From: Fimbriimonadaceae bacterium
Lineage (GTDB): Bacteria; Armatimonadota; Fimbriimonadia; Fimbriimonadales; Fimbriimonadaceae
DNA: 8,514 bases
NCBI GenBank assembly: GCA_020849075.1
Contig: JADLGZ010000014.1
Location: 1-8,514, forward strand
Direction: 5' to 3'
The stretch's first letter is position 1. Each line of letters opens with the position of its first letter. The translations under genes were made by a program, and so were the position numbers. The notes under the pieces were generated by a model. It did not search any database. It was given only the letters and a program-made list of their open reading frames with translations, and had not been told where the DNA came from. This document shows positions 4,581 to 8,514 of the stretch, piece by piece.

Positions 4581-7500
4581 CGTCGCACGCTGGCGGGAGA
4601 GCCGCGAGTGGTGGCTTGGTGAGCCGTACCGGGAGTTCGCGATCTCGATTGATGCAAAAGGTATTCGACGGCATCATGAACGGGTCATTGATGTTGCTGA
4701 GAGCAAATCGAACCAGAACCCGATGGATGAAACCCACAGCGAGGATTACATTTTGCGAGTGCGGCGTGTTCGAGATGAGACCGTTTCGATTGCTACGGGG
4801 CATGTGCCAGAGGGGTTTTACGAGGCGAGGAAAAAGGAGAAGGAATGGTCTGAGAAGAGAGTTTTTCGACCTACAAAGCGAGGTGGTTATGCGCCGCTTC
4901 ATGTGTTGAGTGGGTATTCGATGGGCCGATCGACCATCTTTGCCGGGGAGATCGCCGCGCATGCTTTGGAGGCTGGTTGTCCGGCCGCTTGCATCGCCGA
5001 TTCCCACTCGCTAATGGGTGCGGTTGAGCATGTGAAGGCAAGTCATCGGCTTGGGGTGAAGCCGCTTGTTGGCGCAACGATCGAACTGCCCGAGGGTGGG
5101 GAGATCGTGCTGATTGCCAAGACAAAAGCGGGATACTCGAACCTATCTCAGCTCATCACGGAGTGCCACTTGGGGGAGCCACGGTGCTACCCGCTTGGCT
5201 CTTGGGAGAGGATTGAGAAGTACGCCGAGGGGTTGATCTGCTTGACGGGTGGGGATTGCGGGCCGCTCGATCGGTTGCTAGTTACGGGCAAGAATGAGGA
5301 TGCTTTTGCATTACTCTCTCGGATGAAGCGGATTTTTGGGCGGGGCAACCTCTTTGTCGAAATCGAGCGAAGTTGTTTACCCTGGACGCTATCGGTCGGC
5401 AAGAGCTTAATCGCCTTGGCTGAAGCCGTTGGTGTTATGGCCATTGCGGGAGGTGCGATTACGCATGCGAAGCGGGAGGACTTTCCGGCTCAGGACACTT
5501 TGGTTTGTGCTCATACGCTCTGCTTGATTGATGAGGTGATTGGGCGTAAGCCTACTCGTGATGAGTCGCAACCACAACTCATCGCTCGACCGGAGCGCGG
5601 AATCAATGCTGAGCGCTTTCTAAAATCTGCTGCTGAGGCTATCCGTGTCTACAAGGATGATTCTGAGTTGCTTGAGAACACTTTGCGTGTTGCGGAAATG
5701 TGTGAGGACGACGTGTTGCCAGGTCGGGCGACCCTACCCCAGCTTTTTGATGACGATCGGAGTGCTCTAGAGAACATTGTCCGAGTGAATGCTTCGCTAG
5801 TCTATGGGCCGCTAAAGAAGCATCAGCTGCAGAGGTTGAACTATGAAATGTCTCGTATCACGAGGCTTGGGTTCTCAACTCACTTTCTTGCCGCTTGGGA
5901 TTTTTGCCGGTGGGCGCGAGAGCATGGGATTCATATGAGCGGCCGGGGTTCGGTAGTGGATTCTGCGGTGGCATTTGTGCTTGGGTTCTCGCGCATTGAC
6001 GCAATGAAGCACCGCCTTCATTTCGATCGCTTCTTACCAGAAGATGGCAGCAAACGACCAGATATTGACATCGATTTCGAGGCTCATAAACGTGAAGATG
6101 TTCGACGTTATATCATTCAAAAGTACGGATCTGATCGTGTCGCTGCGGTCTGTGCTATCGGAACATTTATGACCCGCGGCATTGTGCGCGAGGTCGGCAA
6201 GGTGATGGGTTTACCACCAGAAACGATCTCCTTTTTGGCTAAGAGGTTGCATGGCGGGGTTGCGCCGGATCAACTAGAATCAGCACTCGAAAAGCGGCCT
6301 GAGCTTCGCGATTCCAATATCTCGAAGGAGCGATTCAGGTGGGTGATTCAACTTGCCTCCTCTCTCATGGACTTGCCTCGAAATGTAAGAACGCACTCCT
6401 CAGGAGTGATCATTTGTAACCAGCCGATCTGTGAAACAGTGCCAGTGATGTGGTCTGCTTCAGAAGGTGAAGGTAAGCACCTGAGCATGATCCAGTGGGA
6501 TAAGCGCAGCGCGAAGCACTTCTTCGATAAGTTCGACATTCTTTGCCTTCGCGGCCAGGATGTGATTAGTGGGGTTGAGGAGCGAGTAAGGCTGGCTGAC
6601 CCAGACTTTTCCGCAGAGCGGATTGCGGCCTGCGACGACCCGGATGTTTACCGGGCAATGCGAAGCGGGGAACTCATTGGCATCCCTCAATCGGCATCCC
6701 CAGCTATGCGGCAGGCTCATGTTCGGCTACGAACGGACAATTTACACGACGCCAGTTTGGTGCAAGCGGGAATTCGACCAGGCGTCGGTGGCGCGGTGAA
6801 GTTGAACGAACTCATCGCTCGACGACGGGGGAAAGAATACAACTATTCTCACCCAAAGCTTGAAGATATCCTCGGCTGCACGTATGGGATCATAGTGTTT
6901 CAGGAGCAGGTTGATCAGCTCCTTCAGACATTCGCAGGGATGACGAGCGGCGAAGCTGAGGAACTACGAGAGGACATCCATAAGAAGCGGCGAGAGGATT
7001 TTGGAGAGCAGCTTAAGAGTAGGTTGATTTCTCGGATTGTTGATAATGGGCATGGGCGGAGCGTCGCGGAGGAGATCTTTGAATATGTCGCTGGTTTCAA
7101 GGGGTATGGCTTCGCGCAAGGCCATGCGCTTGCCTTTGCCGAGGTGAGCTTGAGAAGTGTGTACTTGATGCAACATCACCCTGCGGCGTACTTCGCTTCT
7201 CTGCTGTCTGCTCAACCAGCGGGTTACTATCCTTCCGCGACTATCGCGAATGAAGCGAGGATTCGGGGTGTCCCCATTCTTGGCCTCGATGTGAACGTGA
7301 GCAGAGAGAAGTTCGAAGTCGAGGATGTGCGAAATGAGCTTGGCTTGGTCGTGCCATTGGGGGGGATTCGCACTGGGTTAATGCAACTTTCGGGCTTATC
7401 TTCCGCTGTACTAACGAGGATTCTCGAACATCAACATGGACTCAAGCAACCGGCTCAACCTCAGCTTGTGGCTTCTGGTGGAAGAATCGCCACAGCCGAA

Positions 7501-8190
7501 CCACCTATGCCGCCATTAGAACCCTTTGGAGGGTTTTTTGACTTCGTGGCAAAAGTTGCTCCCAATCGAGACGACCTTGAGTCGCTCATTCTGTCGGGTG
7601 CGCTTGATCGTTTCTGCCCCAATCGCCGAGCGATGATATGGGCGATCCCCGCCGCACAAGAGTACATGAGGCTTGTGCAACCTCGTCCCGGTGAGTTAAG
7701 TTTCGACTACCCAACACCGACGTTGAACACTGAGATTAGAGATTTCTCAATTGAGGAACGGCGCATTTGGGAGCGGACTTTGCTGGGCATGGACGTAGAG
7801 GCTCATATCATGAGTTTCGAGCGGGAAAAGGCTAGAGCTAAAGGGGCCATTACAGCTGAAGAAGCTAGGCGACTTAAGGAAGGAGAGCATGCTTTCGTGG
7901 TTGGTAATCCACTGAGGCTGAGGTTTCCGCCCACTCAATCTGGCAAGCGAGTTGTATTTTTTGACCTCGAAGATGAGACGGGGTTGCTCAATGTCACCTG
8001 CTTCGATGCTGTGTATCTCCGTTATGGGCACGCTATTGTGACAAGCCCTTACGTGACAGTTCGTGGCGAGTTTCAGAACCGTGATGGTTACCCCGCTTTC
8101 CTCGCAACAAGTGTGTTTTCTTACGATCCCGTCATTCGCTCTGCAAATGCGCCCCTTCCGCAAGTCGTGGGAGATTTCTTAGTCAGTTGA
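4561..8190 (+). CDS. dnaE2: Error-prone DNA polymerase III alpha subunit, DnaE2/ImuC-type, with N-terminal extension
   Basis: A 1209-aa C-family polymerase expected to perform translesion synthesis with ImuB. Domains: an unusual N-terminal extension (1-108); a degenerate PHP domain starting YAPLHVLSGYS (110-120), where the second His of HxH is L116 and the later Asp is D147; polymerase core with SGRGS (460-464) and PDIDIDF (500-506), giving catalytic D501 and D503; the third Asp D659 in KFDILCL; fingers with IRPGV (738-742) and VFQEQ (779-783); helix-hairpin-helix region (GFKGYGFAQGHALAF, 845-859); and a C-terminal OB fold (about 1110-1185, with FFDLEDETG). The Y-family partner upstream and the atypical PHP argue for DnaE2 over replicative DnaE. 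DnaE2 is usually about 1050-1100 aa; the excess is mostly the N-terminal 105 residues plus a Pro/Gln-rich insert near 957-988. Overlaps imuB by 20 bp with its own Shine-Dalgarno. Confidence 0.9.
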   Translation: MAGVGSNVARWRESREWWLGEPYREFAISIDAKGIRRHHERVIDVAESKSNQNPMDETHSEDYILRVRRVRDETVSIATGHVPEGFYEARKKEKEWSEKRVFRPTKRGGYAPLHVLSGYSMGRSTIFAGEIAAHALEAGCPAACIADSHSLMGAVEHVKASHRLGVKPLVGATIELPEGGEIVLIAKTKAGYSNLSQLITECHLGEPRCYPLGSWERIEKYAEGLICLTGGDCGPLDRLLVTGKNEDAFALLSRMKRIFGRGNLFVEIERSCLPWTLSVGKSLIALAEAVGVMAIAGGAITHAKREDFPAQDTLVCAHTLCLIDEVIGRKPTRDESQPQLIARPERGINAERFLKSAAEAIRVYKDDSELLENTLRVAEMCEDDVLPGRATLPQLFDDDRSALENIVRVNASLVYGPLKKHQLQRLNYEMSRITRLGFSTHFLAAWDFCRWAREHGIHMSGRGSVVDSAVAFVLGFSRIDAMKHRLHFDRFLPEDGSKRPDIDIDFEAHKREDVRRYIIQKYGSDRVAAVCAIGTFMTRGIVREVGKVMGLPPETISFLAKRLHGGVAPDQLESALEKRPELRDSNISKERFRWVIQLASSLMDLPRNVRTHSSGVIICNQPICETVPVMWSASEGEGKHLSMIQWDKRSAKHFFDKFDILCLRGQDVISGVEERVRLADPDFSAERIAACDDPDVYRAMRSGELIGIPQSASPAMRQAHVRLRTDNLHDASLVQAGIRPGVGGAVKLNELIARRRGKEYNYSHPKLEDILGCTYGIIVFQEQVDQLLQTFAGMTSGEAEELREDIHKKRREDFGEQLKSRLISRIVDNGHGRSVAEEIFEYVAGFKGYGFAQGHALAFAEVSLRSVYLMQHHPAAYFASLLSAQPAGYYPSATIANEARIRGVPILGLDVNVSREKFEVEDVRNELGLVVPLGGIRTGLMQLSGLSSAVLTRILEHQHGLKQPAQPQLVASGGRIATAEPPMPPLEPFGGFFDFVAKVAPNRDDLESLILSGALDRFCPNRRAMIWAIPAAQEYMRLVQPRPGELSFDYPTPTLNTEIRDFSIEERRIWERTLLGMDVEAHIMSFEREKARAKGAITAEEARRLKEGEHAFVVGNPLRLRFPPTQSGKRVVFFDLEDETGLLNVTCFDAVYLRYGHAIVTSPYVTVRGEFQNRDGYPAFLATSVFSYDPVIRSANAPLPQVVGDFLVS

Positions 8191-8204
8191 GTACCCTATA
8201 TGCG

Positions 8205-8514
8205 ATGATATCAATTGAAGAGATAACCGAAGGATCCGGGCCAGAAGCCAAAGATGGCGATCAACTTGAAGTCCATTACATTGGCTCCTTCGAAGACGGT
8301 AATAAGTTTGACTCAAGTCGCGATCGTGGTCAAACCATGGGCGTTCTACTTGGGGAGACTAGCCTAATTGAAGGCTTTACCATGGCTCTCTATGGCATGA
8401 AGGAAGGGCAACGTCGTATTGTTACAATCCCAAGTTCGTTTGCCTATGGTGATCGTGGTGCCCCTCCGACGATCCCTCCGGGGGCAACTCTTGTATTTGA
8501 TATCGAGCTTGTCA
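8205..8514 (+). CDS. FKBP-type peptidyl-prolyl cis-trans isomerase, 3' end cut by window edge
   Basis: 103 codons are visible from the ATG at 8205, with the frame open to the edge. This is a single FKBP domain that catalyses cis-trans isomerisation of prolyl bonds. Conserved parts in order: VHYIG, DGNKFDSSRDRG, LIEGFTMALYGMKEGQRR, IPSSFAYGDRG, IPPGATLVFDIEL. By comparison with human FKBP12, the active-site Tyr, the FD pair, Ile and the later Tyr are kept, while the Trp at the pocket floor is Phe here (in IEGF), a common bacterial variant. There is no signal peptide, so it is probably cytoplasmic. The visible part nearly completes the domain, so either only a few residues are missing or a C-terminal extension exists. 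It begins 14 nt after the dnaE2 stop, without a Shine-Dalgarno, and may be co-transcribed. Its sequence is visibly more A/T-rich than the left half of the window. Confidence 0.9.
   Translation, partial: MISIEEITEGSGPEAKDGDQLEVHYIGSFEDGNKFDSSRDRGQTMGVLLGETSLIEGFTMALYGMKEGQRRIVTIPSSFAYGDRGAPPTIPPGATLVFDIELV

Noticed and set aside
4557..4600. Sequencing or assembly frameshift that splits a single imuB-dnaE2 or imuB-tail fusion
   Set aside because: dnaE2 has a good GGAGG site 7 nt before its ATG, and its extension runs in frame into the PHP domain, so one error would not explain the arrangement. An ancient evolutionary frameshift remains possible.
4303..5007. Minus-strand 234-codon frame spanning the imuB/dnaE2 junction
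   Set aside because: Antisense to two clearly recognised polymerase genes; the translation is Ser/Arg/Pro-rich without motifs.

Overview
The window is bacterial DNA with two transcription blocks facing away from a short intergenic control region at about 3354-3440. Genes left of it run on the minus strand: a partial secreted propeller-like protein, a fatty acid desaturase and a winged-helix/TPR regulator. Genes right of it run on the plus strand: a Y-family polymerase homologue of ImuB type, a DnaE2/ImuC-type error-prone polymerase, and a partial FKBP-type peptidyl-prolyl isomerase. The taxon cannot be fixed from this alone. The SARP-like regulator, the secreted propeller protein and the -10 boxes placed almost on start codons would fit Armatimonadota (Fimbriimonas-like), but this is a low-confidence guess.

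Layout. 1-409 (-): 5' part of an exported protein with its own near-consensus promoter. 410-914: non-coding, holding an imperfect hairpin and an array of 21-bp repeats (about 625-876) built on the palindrome TTTTCGAAAA. 915-1937 (-): membrane acyl desaturase with all three histidine boxes. 2049-3353 (-): 434-aa regulator. 3354-3440: divergent control region with a direct repeat, a palindrome and a -10 box. 3441-4580 (+): imuB-like. 4561-8190 (+): dnaE2-like, overlapping imuB by 20 bp. 8205-8514 (+): FKBP, cut by the window edge.

The most interesting unit is the imuB-dnaE2 pair. In known mutasomes ImuB is a non-catalytic adaptor that brings the polymerase DnaE2 (ImuC) to the sliding clamp, usually with ImuA or ImuA' encoded beside it, under LexA/SOS control. 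Here no imuA adjoins the pair. ImuB has lost all three metal-binding carboxylates and is short, with no recognisable C-terminal clamp motif. DnaE2 carries an extra N-terminal segment of about 105 residues whose first ~40 resemble the small tryptophan-rich domain (DUF6504-like, from memory) that elsewhere accompanies ImuB. The pair is preceded by a palindrome, TCTAC-N6-GTAGA, at the -35 position, a candidate for a lineage-specific SOS operator. The desaturase and its upstream regulator look like ordinary accessory or housekeeping functions; a regulatory link to either neighbour is possible but not shown.
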